64,000 bases of DNA from Chryseobacterium sp. JM1 (GTDB lineage Bacteria > Bacteroidota > Bacteroidia > Flavobacteriales > Weeksellaceae), in assembly GCF_000737715.1 (NCBI RefSeq), contig NZ_JPRN01000002.1, positions 248,001 to 312,000 of the forward strand, given 5' to 3'. This document shows, piece after piece, positions 1 through 8,867 of this stretch; the first letter of the stretch is position 1; each line of letters begins with the position of its first letter. The translations under genes and the position numbers were made by a program. The notes under the pieces were generated by a model. That model had not been told where the DNA came from and did not search any database. It was given only the letters and a program-made list of their open reading frames with translations.

Positions 1-1101
1 CTTTCTCCAGTTCAATTTTTTGGTCTTTATCATGTATTTTCCAAAATTGAGCGTAAGAAGGCTGTCTTTTTTCTGATACAAATAATTAACCTTTGTCTTT
101 CTATTTTTGTAATCTTCGATAATAATTTGATTCTTTGAGCCCTGCAGATAATGAAAATCCACCATCTTTTCATTTTTGTCCATTAGGATAAGATAACTGT
201 TCCGATGAAAGAAAACATATTGAATATCCGAATCGGTATCTAAATTTTTAAAAGCACCATGAAGAAAAGGTCTGTCTGCTGTATCATCATTAAAATTCCC
301 GGAATCAATGAATGGAAATATGATGACAGCCAGTGAAAGTCCTACAAAAGCTGTCCTGAAAAACACCCAGACAGGCTGAAACTTTGGATTGATTTCTCTT
401 TTTTCTTCCGGCTTAACTTCCTGTTTTAAAATCAAAAAACGGTATAGTGGAATCCAATCATCTTTTAATGCAAAAACAGCCATAAAAAGTAAAATCAGAG
501 AAAAGAATTTAACCGAGATATCAAATCCGATATTGATGAGAAAAATATTAATCAGGATACCAATGGAAATCAACAGTCCGAGCACACGTGTTTTACGGAA
601 AAGAATCAGGAGCGCGGTCAAAATCTCCAAAATTCCGGCAGATACGGAATACAGCCGGGAAGTTCCCATCGTACTCCAAAAAAGAATATCTCTGTCCAGA
701 TTTCCGAAGCGTGAGTACAAAATATTAGGTTCAGGAAGGTAGAACTGGGCTTTAAAAATTTTATCAAAACCATATTTCATCAGAACTACAGCCAGGTATA
801 AAACTATGATTTCTTTAGACAAATCAAGAATTCTCTGCTGGTATTTCTTTTTGATCATCACAACAGCCAGACCTGATACAGTCGCAAGAATCATGACCAA
901 TGCAAACATAGAACTGCTATCCGAAGAAAAATCTATTCTTGACTGATTGATCTTAAAAATATTTTTCACGATCAACTCTGTGAGGTCACCCCATAAAAAC
1001 AGTGACCAACTTTGCTGAAAATCACCCAGAAAAGTTAATGGAAAGAAAAGTACAAACAGCAGAAAAAATATTCCTGTTCCTGGAAGAAATTTACTTCTCA
1101 T
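1..1101 (-). CDS. DoxX-like polytopic membrane protein (partial, 3' end beyond window)
   Basis: An open frame runs without a stop from the ATG at 1101 to the window edge (367 codons), so the C-terminus is missing. About seven hydrophobic segments are visible, near residues 8-27, 64-83, 97-116, 150-168, 172-193, 198-212 and 246-265. A DoxX-type stretch (LMKYGFDKIF, residues 107-116) sits before the third loop. The final roughly 100 residues are polar and probably form an extracytoplasmic domain. The start overlaps the stop of the upstream gene by 11 bp, so the two are probably co-translated. Function is unknown; DoxX-like proteins are linked to redox or terminal-oxidase-associated membrane roles, but nothing here proves that. 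Confidence 0.75.
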   Translation of the reverse strand, partial: MRSKFLPGTGIFFLLFVLFFPLTFLGDFQQSWSLFLWGDLTELIVKNIFKINQSRIDFSSDSSSMFALVMILATVSGLAVVMIKKKYQQRILDLSKEIIVLYLAVVLMKYGFDKIFKAQFYLPEPNILYSRFGNLDRDILFWSTMGTSRLYSVSAGILEILTALLILFRKTRVLGLLISIGILINIFLINIGFDISVKFFSLILLFMAVFALKDDWIPLYRFLILKQEVKPEEKREINPKFQPVWVFFRTAFVGLSLAVIIFPFIDSGNFNDDTADRPFLHGAFKNLDTDSDIQYVFFHRNSYLILMDKNEKMVDFHYLQGSKNQIIIEDYKNRKTKVNYLYQKKDSLLTLNFGKYMIKTKKLNWRK

Positions 1102-1669
1102 TTTTCTTCTTATTCTTTTTCCAGCTGTAAAATCCTGAAGCTCCGGAAAACATTAGTATGCCTAAAAGGAGACCTCTGGGTATTTTTTCTGATTTTTCTT
1201 TATTTGGTTTAGCTTCTTTTACAGGTTTGACTTGTTTATAGGAGTTATTTTTTTGATCATATTCTACAAAGACAACGCTGTCCATATCATTGACGAAGTA
1301 ATAATCTCTCTTCAAAACACTTTTTACACTGTCAATATTCTTTCTGGAGAAAAGGGCATGATTTCTTACTATTTCCCTTCCCGGTTCCCATACTTTTTTA
1401 GTCCCGTCCGGAACTATTTTTCGTGCAGAACTGGTCACCAAAACACTTTCTTCATCGTTAAGAATGATCACGGAATCCAGCCTGGCATCTCTTACGTATC
1501 TTTTTGGAACAATACCAAGGTTTGATGCATTGGCATCGAAAAGATCTTCAGAAACAGCGGTATTGAAATCTGCTGAATTCCCGCTATGACTTTTGAAAGC
1601 GATCAGTTTAGTTTGCGAAAAAAGAAAATTGTTGATGCTTAGAGCAAAGAGAATATAAATTGTTTTCAT
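1091..1669 (-). CDS. hypothetical secreted protein with C-terminal membrane anchor
   Basis: I do not recognise this 192-residue protein. I chose the ATG at 1669 rather than an in-frame one at 1702, because the shorter form begins with a clean signal peptide (MKTIYILFALSINNFLFSQ). The middle is polar and Asp/Val-rich. A Lys/Glu/Pro-rich linker near residues 145-163 precedes a short hydrophobic segment (LLLGILMFSGASGFY) and a Lys-rich tail. This looks like a periplasmic domain anchored at its C-terminus. It overlaps the downstream DoxX-like gene by 11 bp, which suggests a two-gene unit acting at the inner membrane. Confidence 0.65.
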   Translation of the reverse strand: MKTIYILFALSINNFLFSQTKLIAFKSHSGNSADFNTAVSEDLFDANASNLGIVPKRYVRDARLDSVIILNDEESVLVTSSARKIVPDGTKKVWEPGREIVRNHALFSRKNIDSVKSVLKRDYYFVNDMDSVVFVEYDQKNNSYKQVKPVKEAKPNKEKSEKIPRGLLLGILMFSGASGFYSWKKNKKKNEK

Positions 1670-1716
1670 GGAAGTATTTGCAGATTTGATAGCGTATTCC
1701 ACGAAAGGTTAAATCA

Positions 1717-2256
1717 TTATTTATTTTTAAAGACAGAATACATCATCACATCAAAGTATTCATCATCTTTCTTGAGATGCTGTTTCAGCAGTGCTTCTTC
1801 TTCCATCCCGGCTTTTTCCATGATTCTTCCGGAAGCAGGATTATGCAGAAAATAGGTCGCGTAGATTTTATTAACTTCAAGCTCACGGAATCCAAAATCA
1901 ATCAGAGCGATAGCCGCTTCTGTGATGTATCCTTTGTTCCAGAACGGTTTTCCCATCCAGTAGCCCAGTTCGGCTTTATCATCATCTCTGTCGTGAAGTC
2001 CGATAGCTCCTATAATTTGTCCTTCTTTATTGCGGACAGCAAAAGTATACCCTGTATTGTTTTCAAAGGCTTCCTTAGAGATTTTTATCCAGAATGCCGC
2101 GTGTTCCAGCATATACGGATAAGGAATATTGGAAGTAAGATCTGAGAAAATTTTCTCCTGAAGATATACCTTCACCAGAGGAATATCCTCCTCCTTCAAC
2201 TGTGAAAGAATCAGCCTCTCTGTTTCTATGACCGGAAGTTCTTCTAGTTTTCTCAT
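1717..2256 (-). CDS. GNAT-family N-acetyltransferase (RimJ/RimL type)
   Basis: This 179-residue protein has the layout of RimJ/RimL-type acetyltransferases. It opens with ETERLILSQL, continues with a beta strand ending in GAIGLHD, and has the acetyl-CoA region ELGYWMGKPFWNKGYITEA near residues 96-114. The C-terminal part reads NPASGRIMEKAGM. The family transfers acetyl from acetyl-CoA to protein N-termini or small amines; the substrate here cannot be read from sequence. It lies 47 bp upstream of the secreted-protein gene on the same strand and may share its transcript. Confidence 0.85.
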   Translation of the reverse strand: MRKLEELPVIETERLILSQLKEEDIPLVKVYLQEKIFSDLTSNIPYPYMLEHAAFWIKISKEAFENNTGYTFAVRNKEGQIIGAIGLHDRDDDKAELGYWMGKPFWNKGYITEAAIALIDFGFRELEVNKIYATYFLHNPASGRIMEKAGMEEEALLKQHLKKDDEYFDVMMYSVFKNK

Positions 2257-2332
2257 AACCTATTTTTTTACAATATAACTGTATTTGCAAAGCCCGATTA
2301 TCTCAAAATCAGTTTCATCCTAAACCTTACTG

Positions 2333-3091
2333 CTATAAATCTTTTCCTAAGAAATAAAGACCTTTCAGCGTATGCAATCTGTCCATCACATGGATTTTTT
2401 CTGTCAATGGCTTATACACATGGGAAACCCCACCTGTAGCGACTACAAAACAATCATCATTCACCTCATCGTTGATACGGTCTATAAAACCTTCTACCAT
2501 TCCCAAAAATCCGTAAACCATCCCGCTTTGCATACAGGTTACAGTATCCAGCCCAAGAACTGTTTTAGGCTTTTTCAGTTCGATGTCAGGAAGCTGCGCC
2601 GTCTGGCTGATCAGTGAGTTCAAAGAAGTTACGATTCCCGGAGCGATGATCACACCTAATGTTTCTCCTGTTTCCGTCACACAACTTGCGGTAAGAGCCG
2701 TTCCAAAATCAATAACGATTTTCTTACGGTTGGGATACAGATTGTGGGCAGCGACAAGGTTAGCATAAATATCGGTTCCCATCTGTTTGGATTTCGCCTG
2801 AACCCCGGAAGGTGTAGATCTGTCGACGATCACCGGTGAAATTTTATGGATCTTTTTAATGGCCGAGCTGATCACTTTGGTAAGCTGAGGGACCACAGAT
2901 CCGATAATGACTTTACTGATCTCTTCCGGTTCTATTTTGTAGGTCTGATACAGCATCAGCATCTGAACATACAGTTCATCTACCGTTCTGTACGGCTTGG
3001 TATTGATCACCCATGAAATATCACAGTTGTCTCCATTGAAAAGTCCGAATCTGATATTGCTGTTCCCTACGTTGATTACGATTGAATTCAT
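2333..3091 (-). CDS. coaX: type III pantothenate kinase (motif-divergent)
   Basis: CoaX phosphorylates pantothenate with ATP in the first step of coenzyme A synthesis. The start at 3091 gives 252 residues, the usual family length; an in-frame ATG at 3151 adds 20 residues that do not look like CoaX. Recognisable parts are the N-terminal NVGNSN phosphate motif (residues 7-12), GTD (105-107), IDFGTA (127-132) and GMVEGFIDRI near the C-terminus. Two motif positions are unusual: Asn7 stands where the family normally has Asp (DxGNT), and Ile108 where the family usually has Arg (GADR). Family assignment is firm from overall layout; full catalytic activity is less certain. Confidence 0.85.
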   Translation of the reverse strand: MNSIVINVGNSNIRFGLFNGDNCDISWVINTKPYRTVDELYVQMLMLYQTYKIEPEEISKVIIGSVVPQLTKVISSAIKKIHKISPVIVDRSTPSGVQAKSKQMGTDIYANLVAAHNLYPNRKKIVIDFGTALTASCVTETGETLGVIIAPGIVTSLNSLISQTAQLPDIELKKPKTVLGLDTVTCMQSGMVYGFLGMVEGFIDRINDEVNDDCFVVATGGVSHVYKPLTEKIHVMDRLHTLKGLYFLGKDL

Positions 3092-3320
3092 TTGATTTTT
3101 TAAGCTAGTCTGGGTTAAAAAACAGGTGTAAAAATAAGGCTTTATCCTCAAAAATAAGCAATATCGGTGTTATTTAGATGAATTCATGAATCTCTTTTGA
3201 TGACAGGAATACGTTATCTGAATATTTTATTTCCATTATGTAAAATTTGAACCTGAGATTTAGAAAATTGAAAACAATTAATTACCTTTAAAACTCAAAA
3301 TATTTTAAACCTCATCTTCC

Positions 3321-3923
3321 ATGAAAAACCTGATCTTCTTATTTTTCTTTTGTATCGGCCTGAATACTTTTGCGCAGAGTGCATCTCAGGTAAACAGCGT
3401 ATTTCAGAAAATAAAAGAAGGGGCAAAGATTGATAAGAATGACCGGGCTGTCTATGATCTTCTGGATGAATTTTACAACAAAAACCTTCAGTCCGAAAAA
3501 GATGAAATGACACCGGAAACAGTGGAGAGAATTGAAAAAATGGCCTCAAATCCAGATACAAAAAACCTTCATATCCTTATGCTTTTTCTGATGTATCAGC
3601 AACATATCAGCCGTACAGCAATGGTTGGAAAACCATCTGATACAGAATTCCAGATCGAAGCAATGACTTTGCTTGAAAAGGAAACAAAGGATGTGTACGG
3701 CAAAGTACCCGCGATCATTTACATCTACAAAGCTGAAGCACTGGACGGAGGCGGAAAGAAAAATGAAGCCAAAGCAACCGTTGATCAGGGATTAAAAGAA
3801 TATCCTGATTCAGTTCCTTTAAAAGTATACAGCTACCTGAATACAAAAGATGCAGCCCTAAAAAACGATCTTGTAAAAAATCATTCCAATCACTGGATGG
3901 TGCAGCAGTTTGAGATAAAATAG
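3321..3923 (+). CDS. hypothetical secreted protein
   Basis: This is a 200-residue protein of unknown function. It starts with a signal peptide ending in NTFAQ, the cleavage style common in Flavobacteriia. The mature part is helical and charged, with a TPR-like look in its second half (IYIYKAEALDGGGKKNEAKATVDQ followed by EYPDSVPLKVY). It stands alone, convergent with the M1 peptidase gene, and the two are separated by a bidirectional hairpin terminator. It is probably periplasmic. Confidence 0.7.
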   Translation: MKNLIFLFFFCIGLNTFAQSASQVNSVFQKIKEGAKIDKNDRAVYDLLDEFYNKNLQSEKDEMTPETVERIEKMASNPDTKNLHILMLFLMYQQHISRTAMVGKPSDTEFQIEAMTLLEKETKDVYGKVPAIIYIYKAEALDGGGKKNEAKATVDQGLKEYPDSVPLKVYSYLNTKDAALKNDLVKNHSNHWMVQQFEIK

Positions 3924-4050
3924 GGAGATAGATTTCCAGATATGAGATGTCAGATCGTCAATGGTGAATTTTGCTTCGCAAGTGAATGGTGAAGCTTCCT
4001 AAGACGTCAGATTTCAGACCTGAAAACTAGAAGATTTCAATACAAATAAA

Positions 4051-4077
4051 AATCCCGCGGAAAAGTTCTGCGGGATT
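4051..4077. terminator. bidirectional intrinsic terminator
   Basis: AATCCCGC at 4051-4058 pairs with GCGGGATT at 4070-4077. A-rich sequence flanks the left side and T-rich sequence the right, so it can end transcription from both convergent genes. Confidence 0.8.
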
Positions 4078-4096
4078 GGTTTTTAATTTTATGGAT

Positions 4097-5938
4097 TTAT
4101 TGTTTTACTTCAACAATATTATCATCCATATTGACATCTGCCAATCTCTGGCTGAAATCTATCCCTAAAACAGACAGCTGAGATTTTGTATAAGGAATCG
4201 TCAATGTATATTCTTTTTGGGTCCATGGCCAGTAAGGCATCGTCTTAAAGTCGCCATAGATATCTTTATCCTTCCATGTATGGGTCATATTCAAAGGAAT
4301 CTGATAGGTAACCACTTTTTTATCTGTTGTCAGTACACTGAAATCCACAGGCATTGGAACCTGACCGTTATTAACAAGGGTAATGGTGGTAGATTTTGCA
4401 TCGTACTTCACATCTTTAATCCCGTAATCAATGGTCTTTGTCGTGTTGATCCAATAGTTATGGAACCATTTCAGATCCATTCCTGATACTTTCTGAGCAA
4501 TATGAAGGAAATCCCTGTCAGACGGATGTTTCATATGCCATTGGTCGTAATACTGCTTTAAGGTTTCTGCAAGTTTCTGCTCACCCATAATATAGCCCAG
4601 CTCTACAAGATACAGCTCCCCTTTTACGTAAGAAGCATACGTGTAAGCCGTTCCGTTATCGTGATGATCGCCTAACCATACGGCAGGCTCTTCAATTCCT
4701 TTTTTAATAAAATTCCTGTAAGCTTCCACGGTATGCACAAAAGGATTCGGAAGTTCTTCCGGGAATAACTGATGCATCACATAGCCTTCTGCATAGCTTG
4801 TAAACCCTTCATCCATCCATGGACGTACAGATTCGTTAGTCGCCAGCATCTGCTGATACCATGAGTGTGCGCCTTCGTGAGCCATCAAGCCCATCAGTCC
4901 TTTCATATCTTTAGCTTCTCCCAGGATCATGGTACACATTCCGTATTCCATACCGCCGTCACCACCTTGTATAAAAGCGTAGGTCGGGTATACATATTTT
5001 CCGAAGTGAGCATTCATCAGCTGGAAATATTTGGTCACATAAGGCTGAGCTTCTTCCCAAACCTTAGTTTTGTCATTCTGCTGATACACAAGGAATACTT
5101 TCGGTCCTTCAGGAACATCAAAACTTTTAATGATATAATCTCTGTCTGCACTCCATGCAAAGTCCAGGATATTATTGGCTTTCCATTTCCAGACTGCTTT
5201 TTTGCTTTTATCTGCTTTAATTTTTGCAGCGGCATCATATCCTTTTACGTCTGCCGGATTTTCAAGAATTCCTCCTGCTCCAATCACGTAATCTTTATTG
5301 ATTTTAATGGTAACATCAAAATCCGAGAACGGCGCATGAAACTCTCTTCCGATATAATCAAAAGTGGCCCAACCGTCATAATCGTATTCTGCAATTTTAG
5401 GATACCACTGAGTCATGGTCATGTCGACTCCTTCTCTGTTGTTTCTTCCACTTCTTCTGATCTGCTGAGGGATTACAGCATCCCAATCCATGGTAAAAGT
5501 CGTGGTAGAATTAGGTTGGATAGGCTCTGCCAGATATACCTTCATAATGGTTTCCTGGACTTCAAATTTCAAATCTTTTCCGTTTTGCTTGATCCAGTGA
5601 ATATTTTGAGCGCCTTCCTGATCTTTTGGAATAGAAGCCAGTCTCGAAATACCCTCTTTCTGCAGCCTGGAATCTCCGTTTTTCCCCTGACCGGCAATTC
5701 TCTGGTCCATCATCGAATTAGGCTTAAAAGCATTCCAGTACAGATGAAAATACACGACATTCAACTCATCCGGTGAGTTATTGGTATATTCTAAGGTTTG
5801 ATTTCCCTGGTAGGTAAATTTTTCAGCATTAACATCAATATCCATCTTGTACTTCGCAGCCTGCTGATAATAAGCCCCCTGCTGAGCCTGAAATTGTGAA
5901 ATGATAAACGCAAAAAGGATTGCAGCCGATTTTCTCAT
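4097..5938 (-). CDS. M1-family zinc metallopeptidase, secreted
   Basis: This 613-residue protein starts with a signal peptide (MRKSAAILFAFIISQFQAQ). Zinc ligands of the gluzincin type are plain: H354-E355-G-A-H358 and the third ligand E377 in WMDEGFTSY, 19 residues after H358. The N-terminal domain resembles the M1 saddle domain (residues about 30-250). The usual GxMEN exopeptidase motif reads GGMEY here (about residue 330), as in a subgroup of Bacteroidota M1 enzymes. It probably trims peptides in the periplasm or at the cell surface. No T9SS sorting domain is seen at the C-terminus. It appears to be a single-gene unit. Confidence 0.9.
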   Translation of the reverse strand: MRKSAAILFAFIISQFQAQQGAYYQQAAKYKMDIDVNAEKFTYQGNQTLEYTNNSPDELNVVYFHLYWNAFKPNSMMDQRIAGQGKNGDSRLQKEGISRLASIPKDQEGAQNIHWIKQNGKDLKFEVQETIMKVYLAEPIQPNSTTTFTMDWDAVIPQQIRRSGRNNREGVDMTMTQWYPKIAEYDYDGWATFDYIGREFHAPFSDFDVTIKINKDYVIGAGGILENPADVKGYDAAAKIKADKSKKAVWKWKANNILDFAWSADRDYIIKSFDVPEGPKVFLVYQQNDKTKVWEEAQPYVTKYFQLMNAHFGKYVYPTYAFIQGGDGGMEYGMCTMILGEAKDMKGLMGLMAHEGAHSWYQQMLATNESVRPWMDEGFTSYAEGYVMHQLFPEELPNPFVHTVEAYRNFIKKGIEEPAVWLGDHHDNGTAYTYASYVKGELYLVELGYIMGEQKLAETLKQYYDQWHMKHPSDRDFLHIAQKVSGMDLKWFHNYWINTTKTIDYGIKDVKYDAKSTTITLVNNGQVPMPVDFSVLTTDKKVVTYQIPLNMTHTWKDKDIYGDFKTMPYWPWTQKEYTLTIPYTKSQLSVLGIDFSQRLADVNMDDNIVEVKQ

Positions 5939-6072
5939 TTAAAATTTATTTTTTTTAAAGGTAGGTAATTTATGTAAAACCCTCAAATACGGAGGTATTT
6001 TAGGGCTTTTTGATCTGTTCTGGATTAGATGAGGTTTTATTCTGATGGTTAAGTTTGATTGTGCATATTTTT

Positions 6073-6219
6073 TTAAAACACAAATGGCACAAATTATTGC
6101 ACAATTTTAAACACAAATAATTCGTGAAGATATTTTCTTGGAAGCCATATCAAGGTTTAGAAAGATGATATGACTTATTAGTGATATTCGTGAAAAACAT
6201 TGGTGCCATTTGTGTTTAA
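6073..6219. repeat. palindromic intergenic repeat, copy A
   Basis: The ends are an inverted repeat: ACACAAATGGCAC at 6078-6090 and its exact complement GTGCCATTTGTGT at 6203-6215. The interior holds GCCATATCAAGGTTT and GATATTCGTGAAAAACAT, also present in copy B at 6757-6869. The element ends two bases before the stop codon of the DinB-like gene. Confidence 0.75.
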
Positions 6220-6221
6220 AA

Positions 6222-6692
6222 TTATGAATGAGTCAACATCTTCTTTATTAAAGTGATCTGTCCCAAATGATAGTAGCTATGCTCAATCATTCCGTCTATA
6301 TTTCTTCTGTAGGTATCGTATTTCTGATCCACAAAAACCTCATCCAGTTTATCATCAGGGATTTGCTCTACCAATGAGGCAAACTTTTCTGAATCCGTCC
6401 AAAGTCTGTTCAACAAATCCTTCCACTGTTCTTCAGATTCAATGGGTGGAAGATCAAAACTGAACTGATCCTTTATTTCAAGATCACCTCCTTCCAGTAC
6501 ATTGAGAACTCCCGCTATATAATAATGAATATGAAAGGTGAGCATGGCAATGGTATTTAAAGAATCTATTTTGGTGACAGCCTGTTCCCAGGTTACGTCT
6601 GAAAGCTGATCTTTAAAATTTGTATTGGCGATCCACAGGCCATCCAGCAAGACTTCCCTGAATCTTTTTGCTAATTGTGAAGCTGAGCTCAT
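6222..6692 (-). CDS. DinB/YfiT-like four-helix metal-binding protein
   Basis: At 156 residues the protein has the size and helical character of the DinB/YfiT superfamily. It has the spaced histidines expected for the metal site: HIHYYI near residue 54, and HSYYHLGQI near the C-terminus (residues about 138-146). Members include damage-inducible proteins and thiol-dependent transferases; the substrate is unknown here. It is a lone gene framed on both sides by copies of the same palindromic repeat. The repeat on its 3' side begins two bases past the stop codon, so the element may supply its transcript end. Confidence 0.8.
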   Translation of the reverse strand: MSSASQLAKRFREVLLDGLWIANTNFKDQLSDVTWEQAVTKIDSLNTIAMLTFHIHYYIAGVLNVLEGGDLEIKDQFSFDLPPIESEEQWKDLLNRLWTDSEKFASLVEQIPDDKLDEVFVDQKYDTYRRNIDGMIEHSYYHLGQITLIKKMLTHS

Positions 6693-6756
6693 TGTTTGAC
6701 ATTTTATGATTCTTAAAGATAATTATTTTTTCTTGAGCCATGCTACAGACTTATTT

Positions 6757-6869
6757 AACCACAAATGACATTCATGAAAAACATTTTCCTGTGAGCCATT
6801 TCAAGGTTTTGAACCTTGACATGGGTGATTCGTGATATTCGTGAAAAACATTCGTGGCATTCGTGTTTC
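6757..6869. repeat. palindromic intergenic repeat, copy B
   Basis: This element shares with copy A the blocks GCCAT-TCAAGGTTT and GATATTCGTGAAAAACATT followed by GTG-CATT-GTGTTT. Its outer ends are imperfect inverted repeats. The centre forms a tight hairpin, TCAAGGTTTTGAACCTTGA, at about 6801-6819. Confidence 0.75.
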
Positions 6870-6881
6870 AAAAAACAAAAA

Positions 6882-6910
6882 AACCTCAAGTGCAAAATAC
6901 ACCTGAGGTT
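6882..6910 (-). terminator. intrinsic terminator of the 6933-8624 gene
   Basis: On the minus strand AACCTCA (6904-6910) pairs with TGAGGTT (6882-6888), followed by a T-rich run (A-rich at 6870-6883 on the plus strand). Confidence 0.75.
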
Positions 6911-6932
6911 GAAGTTATGATTTAAAATCAAA

Positions 6933-8624
6933 TTATTTTTTAGCCGGAATTTCTTTTTTTCCGCTTTGTAAGATCTTTTCAAGGATTCTTAAAGTGATCA
7001 GATAGGTAGGTTTTACCCCTGTAAGACCTAGACCTCCTGAAGAAAGTGTACTTCCTGTTTCCAATGGATTATCCGAAGCATAATAAGCGTAACACACAAA
7101 CAGATCCGGTGCAATATGATGTCTGATTTTGGAAGCTACCTGAATGGCTTTCTGATAATGCGCTCCTTCCATTTCAAGACCGATGGCTTTCCATGAAGTG
7201 TTCATAAAGTAAGAGAGGATATCTCTGTTCTGAAGCGATGTTCCTAATACGGTGATCATCGGACCTTCAAATGCTTTCAGCTCATCATCTTTGAAATCAT
7301 CCAGTTTCAGGGCATTTTCAAATGGATAGTTGTCTGCCGTTCCTTCAAAGATATGAGAAGTAGGAATCATGATATCTCCTTTTCCTCCATCCAGAATTCC
7401 GGCTTTACCCATGATGGAAACAGATTTCACCTTCATCATATACACCTCTCCTTTGTGTTCGAAAGGTCTTAACAATTCATCCATTACCTCAAATGCCTGC
7501 TCTCCGAAAGCGTAGTCGAAAACCATGATCACATCGTCTCCTCCATATTTTATACCGCTGAATGGGGTGTTTTTAAGATCTGTCTTGCTTAAATCGATGA
7601 TCTGAACGTCAATATTACTTCCGCTCTTATCATTAATATAAATCAAACCTTCTTCCAAAGCATATTTTGAAACTTTGTCGCGAAGTTCTTTTTTATCAGA
7701 GATATCTCCGTACAGTTTATAATCTACTTCTTTGTTGTCTTTTTTCTTTAAGGCATCATTTCCATACAGCATATTTTTCACGGAGTGCATGTTGGCTGAA
7801 ATGATGTGAAGCGGACGCATGTGAAGATTGTTTTCAAATAAAACTTCTTTCACTTTGTTGGCCCATTTTTCACCGAAATAGTGGTGCCCTACTCTTTCCT
7901 TTAATATCGCACTGAAATGAATTTCTCTTTCTCTGGTCTGCTTTGCATCTTCAAGACTTACTTTTCCTAAGTTGTAGATGATTTTGAATAAACGGTCCGG
8001 ATTTTCATCATCCCCGAAAGAGTTATAAGCGTTCAATGTCTCTTCAAAAGTTCTTCCTATTAAAGAAGACAAATGAATCAAAGCCACTTCTTTTTCTTTT
8101 CTGCTGAATTTCTTTTCCCCTTTTACTACTTCTTCGATGATTTTAAAAGCACGTGTCGGTTTCCAGTTTTCATCCTGAATGAAAGCCAGATTTCTCACTT
8201 TGTCTGCTTCTATAAATAAGAAGGTAAGGTGGGTAAGAATATCATAAATTTCCGAACGTCCCAAAAGAACTTCAATGTTCATCTGGTGCTCGTCTATCCT
8301 GTAACAGTTTCTTCTTCTCTTTTTAGGTACAATAGGTTCGAAACTTCCTTTATCAAAACCCTCATCCGATGTAAGATGAATAAAAGCACATTCTTCAATT
8401 CCTTCCGGAAGTCTGTCTAAAACGTACATCAAACCATTTAATTCCAATTTATTAGGAATATTCATGGTACCATAAATCTCTGGATTGATAGTCTTTAACA
8501 AACTTCTGATACTTTCTCCAGAAACACCGGCAGGTTTAAAAAAACCTCTGTAAAAGAGGTGTCTCATAGAAATATACAATCTTTCAATTGCTTCCGTTGT
8601 TTCTCTAGCTCTAGAATTTGTCAT
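6933..8624 (-). CDS. conserved protein with nucleoside-phosphorylase-like C-terminal half
   Basis: The product is 563 residues from the ATG at 8624. An upstream in-frame ATG at 8663 is rejected because the -7 promoter element lies inside that extension. The N-terminal half is largely helical with no motif I can name. The C-terminal part (about residues 340-550) carries MGKAGILDGGKGDIMIPTS, then GLEMEGAHYQKAI and YASDNPLE. This order recalls the purine nucleoside phosphorylase/MTA nucleosidase fold: a GDI(V/M)(V/I)P strand, an MEG(A) ribose-binding motif and a late (S)D. It probably belongs to a Bacteroidota family of unknown function (I recall the label DUF6909, not certain). It is single-gene and cytoplasmic. 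A nucleoside or nucleotide substrate is inference only. Confidence 0.8.
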   Translation of the reverse strand: MTNSRARETTEAIERLYISMRHLFYRGFFKPAGVSGESIRSLLKTINPEIYGTMNIPNKLELNGLMYVLDRLPEGIEECAFIHLTSDEGFDKGSFEPIVPKKRRRNCYRIDEHQMNIEVLLGRSEIYDILTHLTFLFIEADKVRNLAFIQDENWKPTRAFKIIEEVVKGEKKFSRKEKEVALIHLSSLIGRTFEETLNAYNSFGDDENPDRLFKIIYNLGKVSLEDAKQTREREIHFSAILKERVGHHYFGEKWANKVKEVLFENNLHMRPLHIISANMHSVKNMLYGNDALKKKDNKEVDYKLYGDISDKKELRDKVSKYALEEGLIYINDKSGSNIDVQIIDLSKTDLKNTPFSGIKYGGDDVIMVFDYAFGEQAFEVMDELLRPFEHKGEVYMMKVKSVSIMGKAGILDGGKGDIMIPTSHIFEGTADNYPFENALKLDDFKDDELKAFEGPMITVLGTSLQNRDILSYFMNTSWKAIGLEMEGAHYQKAIQVASKIRHHIAPDLFVCYAYYASDNPLETGSTLSSGGLGLTGVKPTYLITLRILEKILQSGKKEIPAKK

Positions 8625-8639
8625 AAAATAAATTTCACA

Positions 8640-8647
8640 CAAATATA
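8640..8647 (-). promoter_or_regulatory. -7 element for the 6933-8624 gene
   Basis: Reads TATATTTG on the minus strand, matching TAnnTTTG, 15 bp upstream of the ATG at 8624. No clear -33 TTG is placed at the right distance. Confidence 0.6.
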
Positions 8648-8867
8648 CAAAATATCGGCTCAACTTATTTTAAGTATCTTTTAACAAGCAGTTTAAATTT
8701 GTATCTTTATCATTCTAAAATGTTTGATCTAAAATGTATTGATGAGGCTTCTATAAAGGATAAATTTAGAACACATTAATCCAGCACCCCCCATAATAAA
8801 AAGTTAAACCACAGTTTATATTTTAAAAATTTCAGAGACACCCCTGTATTTTTTAGGGTAAAATCAT

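Noticed and set aside
389..742. 117-codon open frame on the plus strand
   Set aside because: It lies antisense to the DoxX-like membrane protein frame at 1-1101, which has clear TM segments; the plus-strand translation is basic and shows no domain.
4865..5776. 303-codon open frame antisense to the M1 peptidase
   Set aside because: Long but composed of reverse-codon residues (Phe, Ser, Ile, His); the sense strand has a complete zinc-peptidase with catalytic residues.
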